Shown: positions 32,658 through 41,783, numbered from the stretch's first letter. The stretch: 64,000 nucleotides of DNA from Neobacillus vireti (GCF_001026695.1 NZ_LDNB01000006.1:62001-126000), one strand, 5' to 3'. Program-made: numbers and translations. Notes: generated by a model from the sequence alone, not told the origin.

Positions 32658-32927
32658 ATGGCAAAAAAATCAAAAGTTGCAAAAGAGAAAAAAAGGCAGG
32701 CTATGGTTGAGAAATATGCTGCTGTTCGGATGGAGCTAAAAGAAAAAGGGGACTATGAAGCGCTTAGGAAACTGCCAATAGACTCATCACCTACGCGATT
32801 AAAGAATAGATGTAATGTAACAGGAAGACCAAGAGGTTACTTAAGAAAGTTCAAAATGTCGCGAATTGCCTTTAGAGAGTATGCTCATAAAGGGCAAATT
32901 CCAGGAGTCAAGAAGTCAAGTTGGTAG
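32658..32927 (+). CDS. rpsN: Zinc-independent ribosomal protein S14 (alternative)
   Basis: This is the 89-residue C-minus form of S14, which replaces the zinc-containing form in the 30S subunit when zinc is scarce. It carries the S14 signature [20 protein letters not shown] and lacks the two CxxC pairs of the zinc-binding form. GAAGGAG precedes the ATG. Two Zur boxes upstream confirm the expected control. It heads an operon with a hypothetical gene, a flavoprotein and a CobW-type GTPase. Confidence 0.95.
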   Translation: MAKKSKVAKEKKRQAMVEKYAAVRMELKEKGDYEALRKLPIDSSPTRLKNRCNVTGRPRGYLRKFKMSRIAFREYAHKGQIPGVKKSSW

Positions 32928-32979
32928 AAATGATTAATATTAGGTGCCAAGGTTCAATTCTATGAAGGGAGCTATGGAC

Positions 32980-33351
32980 GTGAGTAGCATTAATTCAATT
33001 AATCCGATTTTAATGGAGTTTTTACATCGTAGTGCGGTTGCGAAGCTGCCTAATCAAATTCGGGAAGTTTATCAGTTTATCGAAAGTAAGGAAAATCAAT
33101 TGGAGGAGATATCTTTTAATGAGACTCAATTTATTCACCTCATGAATGAAAGATCCCCGTATAAAGCGGCAGCAGACCATTTTTCAATCAATATTTCATC
33201 CATTAAGGATATTATGGATGATGCACAAGCTAAAATAGATAGGGTTATAAAGGACCGGTGTGATCGCATAAAGTGGATTGATTACACGGATACGATAAGA
33301 AGCAAGCAAGGAAATAAAAATAACCAATGGTGTTTCATATTTGTTTCGTAA
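32980..33351 (+). CDS. Hypothetical protein in the Zur operon, HTH-like
   Basis: This 123-residue protein has no family that I recognise. The start is taken as GTG 32980, about 9 bases after AAGGGAG; ATG 32974 and earlier codons are alternatives. The centre reads MNERSPYKAAADHFSIN then SSIKDIMDDAQAKIDRVI, which has the spacing of a helix-turn-helix of the sigma region 4 type. It lies 52 bases after rpsN and 66 bases before the flavoprotein, all on one strand, so it belongs to the zinc-starvation operon. A regulatory or DNA-binding role is inference only. Confidence 0.6.
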   Translation: MSSINSINPILMEFLHRSAVAKLPNQIREVYQFIESKENQLEEISFNETQFIHLMNERSPYKAAADHFSINISSIKDIMDDAQAKIDRVIKDRCDRIKWIDYTDTIRSKQGNKNNQWCFIFVS

Positions 33352-33417
33352 CTCTCTCTCTAATAGCTAGGAAAATATCCAGTGATTGAAGAACGATTAT
33401 TGTAGGTGGTGTTTTGA

Positions 33418-34593
33418 ATGTATAAGTGGGCAATTATTGGCGGAGGGATTCAAGGAGTCGCACTGGCTGCTTTTTTGCTGAAAGCTGGAAAAACAAGGGT
33501 TGAGGATCTTGCAATCATTGACCGTTATGATGAACCTTTAGCAAATTGGAAGCGGAATACGAAAGTGATTTCTATGCCATATTTACGTTCTCCATTTGTT
33601 CATCATTTGGATGTTGACCCATTTAGTCTCCGATCATTTGTCAATGAGGGCATCAATTCTCAAAGCACAGCCTTTTTTGGTCAATATAAGCGTCCATCCC
33701 TAGATATTTTTAATGATCATTGTGAGCATCTTGTCAATGAGGTATCAATAAAAGAGGCTTGGATTCAAGGAGATGTGAAAGGGGTAGTAAAAACAGATAC
33801 AGGGTGGAAAATACATTTAAAAAACGGCTGTGAAATGGATTGTCATAAACTTGCTTTAGCGATCGGGATTGGGGAGCAACTAAATTGGCCAGAATGGGCA
33901 GTCGAACTTTCGAGCAGATATCCTAGATGTGTTTATCATATTTTTGATGAATCGCTGCCTGAATTTGTTGAGATGAAACGTCCTATTACAATCATAGGTG
34001 GGGGAATTACGTCTATTCATTTGGCACTAAAATTGAGCGATCTGTATTCAAATCAAGTTACTTTATTGAAGCGACACCCATTTAGAATTTCCAATTTTGA
34101 TAGTGATCCAGGTTGGTTAGGCCCGAAATATCAAAAAGCATTTCGGAGTTTGGAGAGCTATGAGAAAAGAAGAAAGGAAATTATCAAGGCCAGAAATAAG
34201 GGCTCTGTTCCACATGATTTATACATAAAGCTGTTAAATCGAGTGAAAAATGGAGTCTTAGCTATTGAAGATGGTGAGGTTGTCCGAGGTGATGTGATAG
34301 AAGGTAGTATTCATCTTTTTGATAAGGATAATAAGCCCATAGCCCAAACAGGTACTTTGTTATTGGCAACTGGATATTTGCCAAGTCTTCCCGGCAGCCA
34401 ATGGATTAAATCAATGATTGAAACTTTAGAATTACCATGCGCAGAATGCGGATACCCCATTGTATCCAAAACCTTACAATGGGGTCCAAACTTATATGTA
34501 ACAGGTGCTTTAGCGGAGCTTGAAGTAGGACCGATAGCACGCAATATATCTGGAGCTAGGCAAGCTGCTGATCTGATTGTAAAGCATATATAA
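33418..34593 (+). CDS. FAD/NAD(P)-binding protein, SidA-like
   Basis: This 391-residue flavoprotein has an N-terminal dinucleotide motif AIIGGGIQGVALAAFLL, a second Rossmann motif ITIIGGGITSIHLALKL around residue 195, and the ATGYLPSLPG segment typical of flavin N-hydroxylases and related oxidoreductases. The overall order resembles lysine/ornithine N-monooxygenases (SidA/IucD) and the NAD_binding_9 group. It lies in an operon under two Zur boxes and is followed 33 bases later by the CobW GTPase. It could modify a zinc-scavenging small molecule or support redox chemistry during zinc starvation; no other metallophore gene is present. Confidence 0.72.
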   Translation: MYKWAIIGGGIQGVALAAFLLKAGKTRVEDLAIIDRYDEPLANWKRNTKVISMPYLRSPFVHHLDVDPFSLRSFVNEGINSQSTAFFGQYKRPSLDIFNDHCEHLVNEVSIKEAWIQGDVKGVVKTDTGWKIHLKNGCEMDCHKLALAIGIGEQLNWPEWAVELSSRYPRCVYHIFDESLPEFVEMKRPITIIGGGITSIHLALKLSDLYSNQVTLLKRHPFRISNFDSDPGWLGPKYQKAFRSLESYEKRRKEIIKARNKGSVPHDLYIKLLNRVKNGVLAIEDGEVVRGDVIEGSIHLFDKDNKPIAQTGTLLLATGYLPSLPGSQWIKSMIETLELPCAECGYPIVSKTLQWGPNLYVTGALAELEVGPIARNISGARQAADLIVKHI

Positions 34594-34625
34594 TGGAACC
34601 TGCTTAATAAGGAAGGATGATTTAA

Positions 34626-35819
34626 ATGAAAAACATTCCAGTAACTGTTTTGAGTGGTTATTTAGGAGCTGGTAAAACAACCTTGCTAAATTACATATTA
34701 AATAATCGAGAAGGTCTTAAGGTTGCTGTTATTGTCAATGACATGAGTGAAGTCAATATAGATAGTGAATTAGTTCAAAAACAAGGTGGTTTTTCCCGAA
34801 CAGAGGAGAGACTGGTTGAAATGTCGAACGGCTGCATTTGCTGCACTTTAAGAGAGGATCTACTAATAGAAGTAGAAAGATTAGCAAAGCAGGGAGATAT
34901 AGATTACATCTTAATCGAGTCCTCCGGCATTAGTGAGCCTGTGCCTGTTGCTCAAACATTCTCTTATATAGATGAAGAACTGGGGATTGACTTAACAAGA
35001 TTTTGCAAATTGGACACAATGGTAACGGTTGTGGATGCAAACCGTTTTTGGCATGATTTTGAATCAGGAGATTCATTACTTGATCGTAAGGAAGCAGTCG
35101 GTGAAAATGACACCCGCAATATTGCAGATTTATTAATCGACCAAATTGAATTTTGTAATGTATTAATTTTAAACAAATGTGATTTAATAGCAGAGGCTAA
35201 TTTAGAGAAACTGGAAAATGTCATTCGGACACTTCAGCCTGTCGCAAAGATCATACGAGCTGTTAACGGCGTAGTAAATCCGAAAGAAATATTAAATACA
35301 AACTTATTTGATTTTGATAAAGCAAATGAATCAGCTGGTTGGATTAAAGAGTTGAACATTGGACCGGCTAATCACACCCCAGAAACAGAGGAATATGGAA
35401 TCTCCTCATTTGTCTATTCTAGAAAACTGCCATTTCATTCAGAGCGTTTTAATAATTGGTGTGATGCGATGCCTAAACAAATTGTTCGGGCAAAAGGAAT
35501 TGCTTGGTGTGCAACGAGAAATAGTCTAGCTTTGCTTTTATCTCAGGCTGGTCCATCCGTAACGATCGAACCCATTTCCTATTGGGTAGCGTCACTTCCG
35601 GAAAAAAGGCAAAAAGAAATATTAAGACAGAATCCCATGCTTTTAGATGAATGGGATGTTGAATTTGGTGACCGCCATACTAAACTAGTATTTATCGGCA
35701 TTGATTTAGATGTTGACCTCATTACGAAGGAATTGGATGCATGCTTGCTAACTACGGATGAATTTAATGATGAATGGAGTAAATTGATAGATCCTTTCCA
35801 CTGGCAGTTGTCTTCATAA
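34626..35819 (+). CDS. zagA: CobW/COG0523-family zinc metallochaperone GTPase (ZagA/YciC-like)
   Basis: This 397-residue G3E GTPase has the P-loop SGYLGAGKTTLLNYIL near residue 9, the invariant metal motif NGCICCTLREDLL near residue 75, the Walker B-like ESSGISEP and the base-specificity motif NKCD. A CobW C-terminal domain follows from about residue 260. The length and the Zur-controlled context match B. subtilis YciC/ZagA, which delivers zinc to folate enzyme FolE during starvation. GGAAGGATG precedes the ATG. It is the last gene of the operon, followed by a hairpin repeat. Confidence 0.92.
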   Translation: MKNIPVTVLSGYLGAGKTTLLNYILNNREGLKVAVIVNDMSEVNIDSELVQKQGGFSRTEERLVEMSNGCICCTLREDLLIEVERLAKQGDIDYILIESSGISEPVPVAQTFSYIDEELGIDLTRFCKLDTMVTVVDANRFWHDFESGDSLLDRKEAVGENDTRNIADLLIDQIEFCNVLILNKCDLIAEANLEKLENVIRTLQPVAKIIRAVNGVVNPKEILNTNLFDFDKANESAGWIKELNIGPANHTPETEEYGISSFVYSRKLPFHSERFNNWCDAMPKQIVRAKGIAWCATRNSLALLLSQAGPSVTIEPISYWVASLPEKRQKEILRQNPMLLDEWDVEFGDRHTKLVFIGIDLDVDLITKELDACLLTTDEFNDEWSKLIDPFHWQLSS

Positions 35820-36139
35820 CAAAGTGCTGTCACCACCCAGGTTTTGTCGGGCAATATTTTAGTTATTCCATTAAAGGGCGCCCTTTTCTTTAATTAGAAG
35901 GCGTCTTTTTGCATGGACAACACATTTAAGGGATTGAGTTTATTGAGGTGTAAAAAAGATTGTGTAGAATCGTACTTAAAGTAAAGGGTGCTAGAGTAAA
36001 AGACGGGATGGCAGCGGCGATCCCTTTTCTTATTGAAGTAATGGGTCAGTTTAGTTAAAAAAAAGCATAAAATATTTCGGAAAAAAAGACCCTTCGATTT
36101 AGGAAAATCAAGGGTTTTACCAAAATACATAATAATAAT
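35820..36139. repeat. Hairpin repeat copy 10 and relics between zagA and lysE
   Basis: The copy at 35862-35913 reads TAGTTATTCCATTAAAGGGC then GCCCTTTTC, paired with GAAGGCGTC and a T-run. At about 36000-36030 GGCAGCGGCGATCCC repeats a word seen near 30490. AAGACCCTTCGATTT and AAATCAAGGGTTTT (36090-36118) form a terminator-like stem for the lysE gene on the minus strand. Confidence 0.6.
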
Positions 36140-36772
36140 CTAATTATGAGCCTTTTCAAGAAATAGTCTTATTCCAAAACCAATCAGTATTGTCCCCGTG
36201 ATTCCTTCAATCATATTTTGTGTTTTAGGTTTTTTCATAAAAGCACTAATATGATTAATTAAATAGACATAAAGAAAAGACCATAGGGCAGTCATTACAG
36301 TATAAGTTGTACCCATTATAACAAACGGTAAAAAAGTATTGCTTCCAGGGTCAACGAATTGAGGGAAAAAGGTTAAGAATAAAATAGCAACTTTGGGATT
36401 CAGGAGATTTGTAAGGAACCCTTGTTTAAAACAAGATGTGCTTACCATCTTGCTTTTCGTATTCATCTCAACGCTTGCTGCTACTTCCTTTTTCTTTAAA
36501 AACCATAATGTCTTAACACCCAGATAAATTAAGTAGACAGCCCCCACATATTTAAAGACAGAAAATAATAACGCTGATTTCACAATGATGGCTGAAAGAC
36601 CTAATACAGCAGCAGAAGTATGGATAAGAAGGGCACAACAAATACCTGAAACTGTTTTAAAACCCCCGATTTTCCCAGCGGTAACAGTATTTTTTGTAAC
36701 TATTGCAGTATTGGGACCAGGTAAAATGATAAAAAATATACACATAAGGACAAACATATAAAAGTTTTCCAT
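36140..36772 (-). CDS. LysE-family amino-acid exporter, paralogue 2
   Basis: This is a second 210-residue LysE/RhtB exporter with the N-terminal motif ILPGPNTAIVTKNTVTAGKIGG and the central LTNLLNPKVAILFLTFFPQF. AAAGGAG precedes the ATG by 8 bases on the minus strand. It differs widely from the copy at 30836-31468 apart from the family motifs, so the two were probably acquired separately or diverged long ago. The substrate is unknown. Confidence 0.85.
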   Translation of the reverse strand: MENFYMFVLMCIFFIILPGPNTAIVTKNTVTAGKIGGFKTVSGICCALLIHTSAAVLGLSAIIVKSALLFSVFKYVGAVYLIYLGVKTLWFLKKKEVAASVEMNTKSKMVSTSCFKQGFLTNLLNPKVAILFLTFFPQFVDPGSNTFLPFVIMGTTYTVMTALWSFLYVYLINHISAFMKKPKTQNMIEGITGTILIGFGIRLFLEKAHN

Positions 36773-37080
36773 TTTAGTATCTCCTTTCTGCTTTGATAAG
36801 GTTTGAATATGTGATTCTTACAAAATTTTTTATATAAAGCGTGTTATTTAATGAACATAAATCTTTTTTTCATTGTTTTCCTTGTTAAACGAACAAGTAG
36901 TAATTCCAAATCGTTAATTAACTGTGGAGTAAAGATTGTGAGTTTTTCATTTAAACGGTCAAGGTAGTTTAAGAAGGATATGGTTTATCATTGTAGAATT
37001 AAATAGGTATTGGTTATGATAGCTTATTAGTTACTTAAATATATGTAAATTCCAGGATGCTAATGGGGGATGAGATATTC
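36773..37080. other. Gene-free stretch
   Basis: I see AT-rich sequence without a clear ORF, hairpin or repeat; promoters for both flanking genes must lie here but none stands out. Confidence 0.4.
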
Positions 37081-37239
37081 TTGAAACGGACAAGGATTAT
37101 TGTAGCTATAATTTCTTTTTTTACTTGGCTAATAGGTTCATTTTTAATTTTTAGCTTTTTTAGTCGAAGTGAAAGACCAATGCTCATTCTTCTTCTTGGA
37201 GCCGTTATAATTGTTTTTCAAAGATTAGTAAGATATTAG
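37081..37239 (+). CDS. Small 52-residue membrane protein
   Basis: A TTG at 37081, about 10 bases after GGGGGA, opens a frame with two hydrophobic helices (IIVAIISFFTWLIGSFLIF and MLILLLGAVIIVFQRLV) joined by SFFSRSERP. An ATG at 37057 in the same frame is an alternative start. No family is recognised. Confidence 0.5.
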   Translation: MKRTRIIVAIISFFTWLIGSFLIFSFFSRSERPMLILLLGAVIIVFQRLVRY

Positions 37240-37410
37240 AAGATTAAAGGGAAATCTTATTAATCGAACTGATGCGTTGATTCAAATAGGATGAACGCTT
37301 ATTTTTGTGGAGTTCTTGAACTAACGAAGCAGGATAATCTAAGAAGGAACAACGAAAAAATATTATGAATTAGGTAGAGAGAAAATATGTGGAGGTTGAT
37401 TGGAATCGCT

Positions 37411-37815
37411 ATGTCAATAGATCTAAATAACTTTCGAATCGTCGAAGTATCTAAGGATAAAGTTGGAAGATACATTAAATTGGACGTTCGGTTTCCAGAT
37501 GGAGATTGCATAATTCGATGGGATTTAGATGAGTTTACTTACAAACAAATAAAGGAAATTGTATCTAAAAAGCATTTTGATTCACTTGCAATAGACTATC
37601 TATATGAGATTGCCCCCTATGTTTCTACGTACCAAGAAAAACCAAAGAGCCAGCCCTTTTACAGAGGAGTAATTAGATGTATTCAAGGAAAACGTGTAGC
37701 AAGGATTGAATTCCCTTGTTCCGATAGATTTGCTGGAAATATGGAGTGGTTCAGAAAAGAAGTTAATAAAGTAGAAGATATAAAGCATTTAGTTTGGGAG
37801 AATTTTCTTAAATGA
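37411..37815 (+). CDS. Hypothetical 134-residue protein
   Basis: The product is soluble and rich in strands and charged residues (VGRYIKLDVRFPDGDCIIRWDLDEF and PFYRGVIRCIQGKRVARIEFP by their pattern). No family is recognised. The start is uncertain: GGAGG at 37391-37395 lies 15 bases before ATG 37411, while ATG 37387 is also in frame and has only GAGAG upstream. It stands alone, followed by a hairpin repeat. Confidence 0.55.
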   Translation: MSIDLNNFRIVEVSKDKVGRYIKLDVRFPDGDCIIRWDLDEFTYKQIKEIVSKKHFDSLAIDYLYEIAPYVSTYQEKPKSQPFYRGVIRCIQGKRVARIEFPCSDRFAGNMEWFRKEVNKVEDIKHLVWENFLK

Positions 37816-38120
37816 AAACTATATATTTGGCGAAACTATTACGATCGGGTGCATTAGAAAAAAATTAGGTGACCATTTTTGCAGCTCTATCTCATTCCCA
37901 CTTTTCCACAATCGGGCGCTATTATTGAAGAAGTAGTTAGAAAAAACAATAGATATTTTTATTTCACAGTACAAGGATACTTGTAATTAAATAATCATGT
38001 GAGGCGATCACTCTTTTTAGGGTGGTCTTTTTTCGTATTAAACTTTATACTGTGCAGCAAGTAATTAACCAACTACGCATAGTTTAGATACGTGTAGTTT
38101 CATTATTAATAGAGACGTTT
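37816..38120. repeat. Hairpin repeat copy 11 and a terminator
   Basis: CCACAATCGGGCGCTATTAT at 37905-37924 is the left half of the repeat family. GATCAC and GTGGTC arms (38006-38011 and 38022-38027) with a T-run make an intrinsic terminator on the + strand. Nothing else was seen in this gap. Confidence 0.55.
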
Positions 38121-38330
38121 ATGAACGATGAAAATGATTGCTGGCTTTATATAATAGAAAAGCATGGGAATGGTTTCTACAAAGTGTTGCCTATTCATAA
38201 CCCAGCCCTTCTTGCTCAGAGCTACAAATTTACAACAACCCTGTGGAGTTTTGCTGTTAATGGGGCTAAAGAGGTTTCCTTGGAGGATGAAATTGAAATT
38301 AGTGATGATGATGTGGTTGAGGTTGAGTAA
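38121..38330 (+). CDS. Hypothetical 69-residue acidic protein
   Basis: The frame codes for WLYIIEKHGNGFYKVLPIHN and an acidic end (EDEIEISDDDVVEVE). Codon usage looks coding but only a weak AGAG lies upstream of the ATG, so it may be a real small protein or the remnant of a larger one. A palindrome (GGTACCATCC) follows at 38397-38424. Confidence 0.4.
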   Translation: MNDENDCWLYIIEKHGNGFYKVLPIHNPALLAQSYKFTTTLWSFAVNGAKEVSLEDEIEISDDDVVEVE

Positions 38331-38621
38331 ACGAGGTATACACCAAAGAAAGTTCAGGCCAATTTCTTTTTTGCATAAAATAAGAATAGGTGAATAGGTA
38401 CCATCCAGATAATTGGATGGTACCTTCATGTTGTTGAAAAACAAACTAGTCAACTGAAATTTCTGTGAATAATCATTAGATTCCACTTGGCTGCCAATTC
38501 CTACATACACTACCGGTTCCTATCCAAGGAACTATAATATCAGAAAAAATTCACGGCCAAAATGAGAAAAAGGAATAATTTGTTTTGGCCGTGGAATAAT
38601 GTACGTAGAAAGGAGGTCAAA

Positions 38622-38753
38622 ATGGCCAATTATTTAAGCTTTGAACCATTGATTCAGATGGGGATTAAGCAAATAAAAAGTAAATCGCTGTCAGAGGCTG
38701 AAATCATTGAAGAATCAAGCAAAATTGTGGATCGGATAGCGGCATGCGATTGA
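38622..38753 (+). CDS. Hypothetical 43-residue protein with a strong ribosome site
   Basis: GAAAGGAGGTC lies 6 bases before the ATG. The peptide is helical and charged (MANYLSFEPLIQMGIKQIKS and SEAEIIEESSKIVDRIAACD). No family is recognised. The ribosome site argues for translation; it may be the start of a gene cut short near 38753. Confidence 0.5.
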   Translation: MANYLSFEPLIQMGIKQIKSKSLSEAEIIEESSKIVDRIAACD

Positions 38754-38922
38754 AGAAACAAGAGGAATTTTGCCGACTGCCCGCAACATGAAGAAACTAG
38801 CCATCGGTTTATGCTTTTAACGGAAGACTCGAGTTATACCCTGTAACATGTCGTTCTCCCCGCCCCTGAGTCTGATTTCGTAAAGTATTGGTGGCACCCG
38901 CTAGTATCACAATAAAATCTGC

Positions 38923-39672
38923 TTGAAAATAGAAAAAGAAAGTTTAAATGCAGAAGAAGTATTATCTATATTAAAGAATGAAAGATATGAAAAAACACTA
39001 GAATTGGAACTTATTAAACGGAATATTAAAAGTTTAGAAGAAGACCATGAATTTGCATTGCAACAAGATGAAAATATAAAATGCCATTTTTGTGGTAGCT
39101 TTCACAATAATCGAATTGAAGAAAGAATCGAAATAGTAAAAGATATCCAAGCCGGAAATGAAATGGTTAAAGTGCTAAGGAAAGACATAGAAAATTTGGA
39201 TAATGAATTACATGAAAAAACTAAACAAAAGAAAGAACTTTCTTTACAATATAAATCTTATAGGAATAAGGTAGATAGAATAAAAGAAAATATATCGATA
39301 ATTAGTACATATAAGAATGAGGGGAAATATGAAATTATCCAAGGAAGTCTACAGGAAAAGCAAAAAGTAAAACTAGAAAGAGACAAAGAAATCATTAGAA
39401 TGGCCGAAAAGAATGAAGATTTAAAAGAGTTAAATTCAACTAAACGTAGGAACGAAATATCTAAAGAATTAAAAGGGTTTTGTAGTAATGTATATGAAAA
39501 ATTAAACATCCCACCAAACTATATAAAGCTAAGTGATTTTGTACAAGTATTAAGTAAAACAGGCAGCGAGAATCCTAGAATGATATACGGTTATCATATT
39601 GCACTATATTTATTTAATCTTAAAAGAGGTTCGAATCCATTTAATATTCTAATATATAACTCTACTTGCTAA
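38923..39672 (+). pseudogene. Remnant of a Rad50/SMC-like coiled-coil ATPase
   Basis: The 249-codon frame has no ribosome site, and a stop (TAG at 38902) interrupts the same frame upstream. It codes for long charged coiled coils around a zinc-hook-like CHFCG motif (about residue 54), then NPRMIYGYHIALYLFN and PFNILIYNSTC, which look like the decayed C-terminal ATPase strand of DUF3732/AAA-type coiled-coil ATPases. The ATPase head with the Walker A motif is missing. Such proteins often belong to defence systems. Both ends appear to be lost, so I call it a pseudogene. Confidence 0.55.
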
Positions 39673-39905
39673 TATGCTTATCGAAATATAAATACAATAA
39701 ATAAAAAGTTCTTATGGTTTTATAGAAAAATAAAAAGGTAAACACTACTACATCAATATGTCTGCGATCACCACTCAAGCCATGTGGAAGCTGTTGCAAA
39801 ATTAATATTGAAATAGTCGGAAGCTCTTTCTAACTTTAGTTTGGATGAGCTTTTTTAAGAAATCTAAAAGTATATTTAGATTAAAAATTATGGATGGCTA
39901 ATAAA

Positions 39906-39948
39906 AAGGGGTACTCAAGTGAATATTTATTCATTGGGTACCCCTTAA
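39906..39948. terminator. Terminator of the ABC-F gene
   Basis: AAGGGGTAC and GTACCCCTT form a stem just beyond the stop of the minus-strand gene, with TTTTTATT on the minus-strand 3' side. Confidence 0.75.
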
Positions 39949-39955
39949 TCCTTAT

Positions 39956-41509
39956 TTAAAACACTTTCGTAGTCCAATCCTCACAATTCCAAATATCGGT
40001 CGCAATTTCACGATAGAAATCAGGTTCGTGGGATACCATCAAAATACTTCCGCGATATGCCTTTAAAGCACGCTTCAATTCTTCTTTTGCGTCCACATCC
40101 AAGTGATTGGTAGGTTCGTCTAGAATTAATAAATTCGTCTCTGTGTTTAATATTTTACACAATCGAACTTTGGCTTTCTCGCCACCAGAAAGGACTTCGA
40201 CTTTACTTTCAATATGTTTCGTTGTTAATCCACATTTTGCAAGAGCAGCACGGACTTCAGCCTGATTCATACTTGGGAACTCGCTCCAAATCTCTTCAAT
40301 ACATGTGTTGTAGTTGGCCTGTTTAACTTCCTGCTCGAAGTAACCGATGTATTGATATTCACCACGTTCCACTTTACCCGATATCGGATCAATCAACCCA
40401 AGAATACTTTTTAAAAGAGTAGATTTACCAATACCGTTTGCCCCAACGAATGCAATTTTTTGTCCGCGTTCCATTTTCAGATTCAGAGGGCGAGAAAGTG
40501 GTTCATTGTAACCAATAACAAGATCCTCAGCCGTGAAAATATAGCGACTAGCAGCACGGGCCTCTTTGAAGTTAAACTCTGGTTTCGGCTTCTCTCTCCC
40601 CAATTCAATAACTTCCATTTTGTCGAGCTTCTTCTGACGAGACATCGCCATATTCCGAGTCGCAACACTTGCCTTGTTACGAGCAACGAAATCTTTCAAA
40701 TCAGCAATTTCTTGTTGTTGACGCTTGTAAGCTGACTCTAGCTGTTGCTTCCTCATTTCATATATGTTTAAGAAGTTATCATAGTCACCAACATAGCGGT
40801 TCAACTCTTGGTTTTCCATGTGATAGATCAAGTTAACAACATTGTTCAAGAATGGAATATCATGTGAAATCAAGATAAATGCATTCTCATATTCCTGTAA
40901 ATAGCGCTTCAACCATTCAATATGCTGTTCATCCAAATAGTTCGTCGGCTCGTCTAGTAAGAGGATTTCAGGTTTTTCTAACAAAAGCTTAGCTAGCAAA
41001 ACTTTCGTACGTTGCCCACCGCTAAGATCATCTACATCTCGATCGAGTCCAACATCGTCTAATCCTAGACCACGAGCAACTTCCTCAACTTTTGAATTAA
41101 TTTGATAGAAATCATTACTATCTAAAGTTTCTTGTAGCTCTCCAACTTCTGCAAGTAATGCATCGATATCAGCACCTTCATCACCCATTTTTGCATAAAG
41201 TTCATTGATCTCTGCTTCAGCATCAAAAAGATATTGAAAAGCAGTACTCAAAGCGTCACGCATCGTAGTACCTTTTTGAAGTACAGCATGCTGATCTAAA
41301 TAACCTACACGAACTTTTCGTGACCACTCAATCTTCCCCTCGTCGGGTTGCAACTTCCCAGTAACAATATTCATGAAAGTAGACTTACCCTCACCATTTG
41401 CCCCAACTAGTCCAACGTGTTCACCTTTTAACAGTCGAAAAGACACATCATTAAAAATCGCACGATCACCGAAACCGTGACTTAAATTTTTTACATTTAA
41501 TACGCTCAT
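39956..41509 (-). CDS. ABC-F family ATPase (YbiT/YkpA-like)
   Basis: This 517-residue cytoplasmic protein has two ABC cassettes and no membrane domain, the ABC-F layout for translation factors that act on the ribosome. Walker A motifs are GANGEGKSTF and GANGIGKSTL, signatures LSGGQRTKVLLA and LSGGEKAKVRLC, Walker B motifs LLLDEPTNYLDE and LILDEPTNHLDV. A basic helical linker with ARNKASVATRNMAMSRQKKLDK lies between. AAGGGG precedes the ATG on the minus strand. It could be a housekeeping factor or an antibiotic-resistance type; the linker is of moderate length, which favours housekeeping. Confidence 0.9.
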   Translation of the reverse strand: MSVLNVKNLSHGFGDRAIFNDVSFRLLKGEHVGLVGANGEGKSTFMNIVTGKLQPDEGKIEWSRKVRVGYLDQHAVLQKGTTMRDALSTAFQYLFDAEAEINELYAKMGDEGADIDALLAEVGELQETLDSNDFYQINSKVEEVARGLGLDDVGLDRDVDDLSGGQRTKVLLAKLLLEKPEILLLDEPTNYLDEQHIEWLKRYLQEYENAFILISHDIPFLNNVVNLIYHMENQELNRYVGDYDNFLNIYEMRKQQLESAYKRQQQEIADLKDFVARNKASVATRNMAMSRQKKLDKMEVIELGREKPKPEFNFKEARAASRYIFTAEDLVIGYNEPLSRPLNLKMERGQKIAFVGANGIGKSTLLKSILGLIDPISGKVERGEYQYIGYFEQEVKQANYNTCIEEIWSEFPSMNQAEVRAALAKCGLTTKHIESKVEVLSGGEKAKVRLCKILNTETNLLILDEPTNHLDVDAKEELKRALKAYRGSILMVSHEPDFYREIATDIWNCEDWTTKVF

Positions 41510-41580
41510 TTTTTTAACCCCTTATATTGATGTCACATGTGGATATCTTACTAGATTTTAGCTGCTTTTTCTACTTGAAG

Positions 41581-41727
41581 TTATTTCTTGTGAAAAATGT
41601 AATTCGACTTTAGGGCTAAATTAAAGTCTGCCCATCTTAATAAAGTGAGATTATTCGGGTCGTGACTGTCACCGCAAATCACACCGGAGTATGTCCCTTT
41701 GTTTTTAAAATGTGCCTCATAATTCAT
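41581..41727 (-). CDS. Hypothetical short ORF, possibly a fragment
   Basis: The 48-codon frame starts at an ATG 5 bases after AAGAAGGA on the minus strand and ends 70 bases from the ABC-F start. The frame stays open upstream to 41868, through the BlaI promoter, and the segment LPNLDDLDVRLIKEGK just before the ATG looks protein-like, so it may be the C-terminal end of a larger lost gene. No family is recognised. Confidence 0.35.
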   Translation of the reverse strand: MNYEAHFKNKGTYSGVICGDSHDPNNLTLLRWADFNLALKSNYIFHKK

Positions 41728-41783
41728 TTTTCCTTCTTTTATTAACCGAACGTCCAAATCATCTAAGTTGGGTAAAAAGACTG

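Noticed and set aside
38397..38424. GGTACCATCC palindrome as a terminator
   Set aside because: The stem is good but there is no T-run on either side, so I leave it as an unexplained palindrome.
39750..39815. Short frame YVCDHHSSHVEAVAKLILK resembling the C-terminal end of a methyltransferase
   Set aside because: It is too short, lacks a start, and could be chance; at most a relic.
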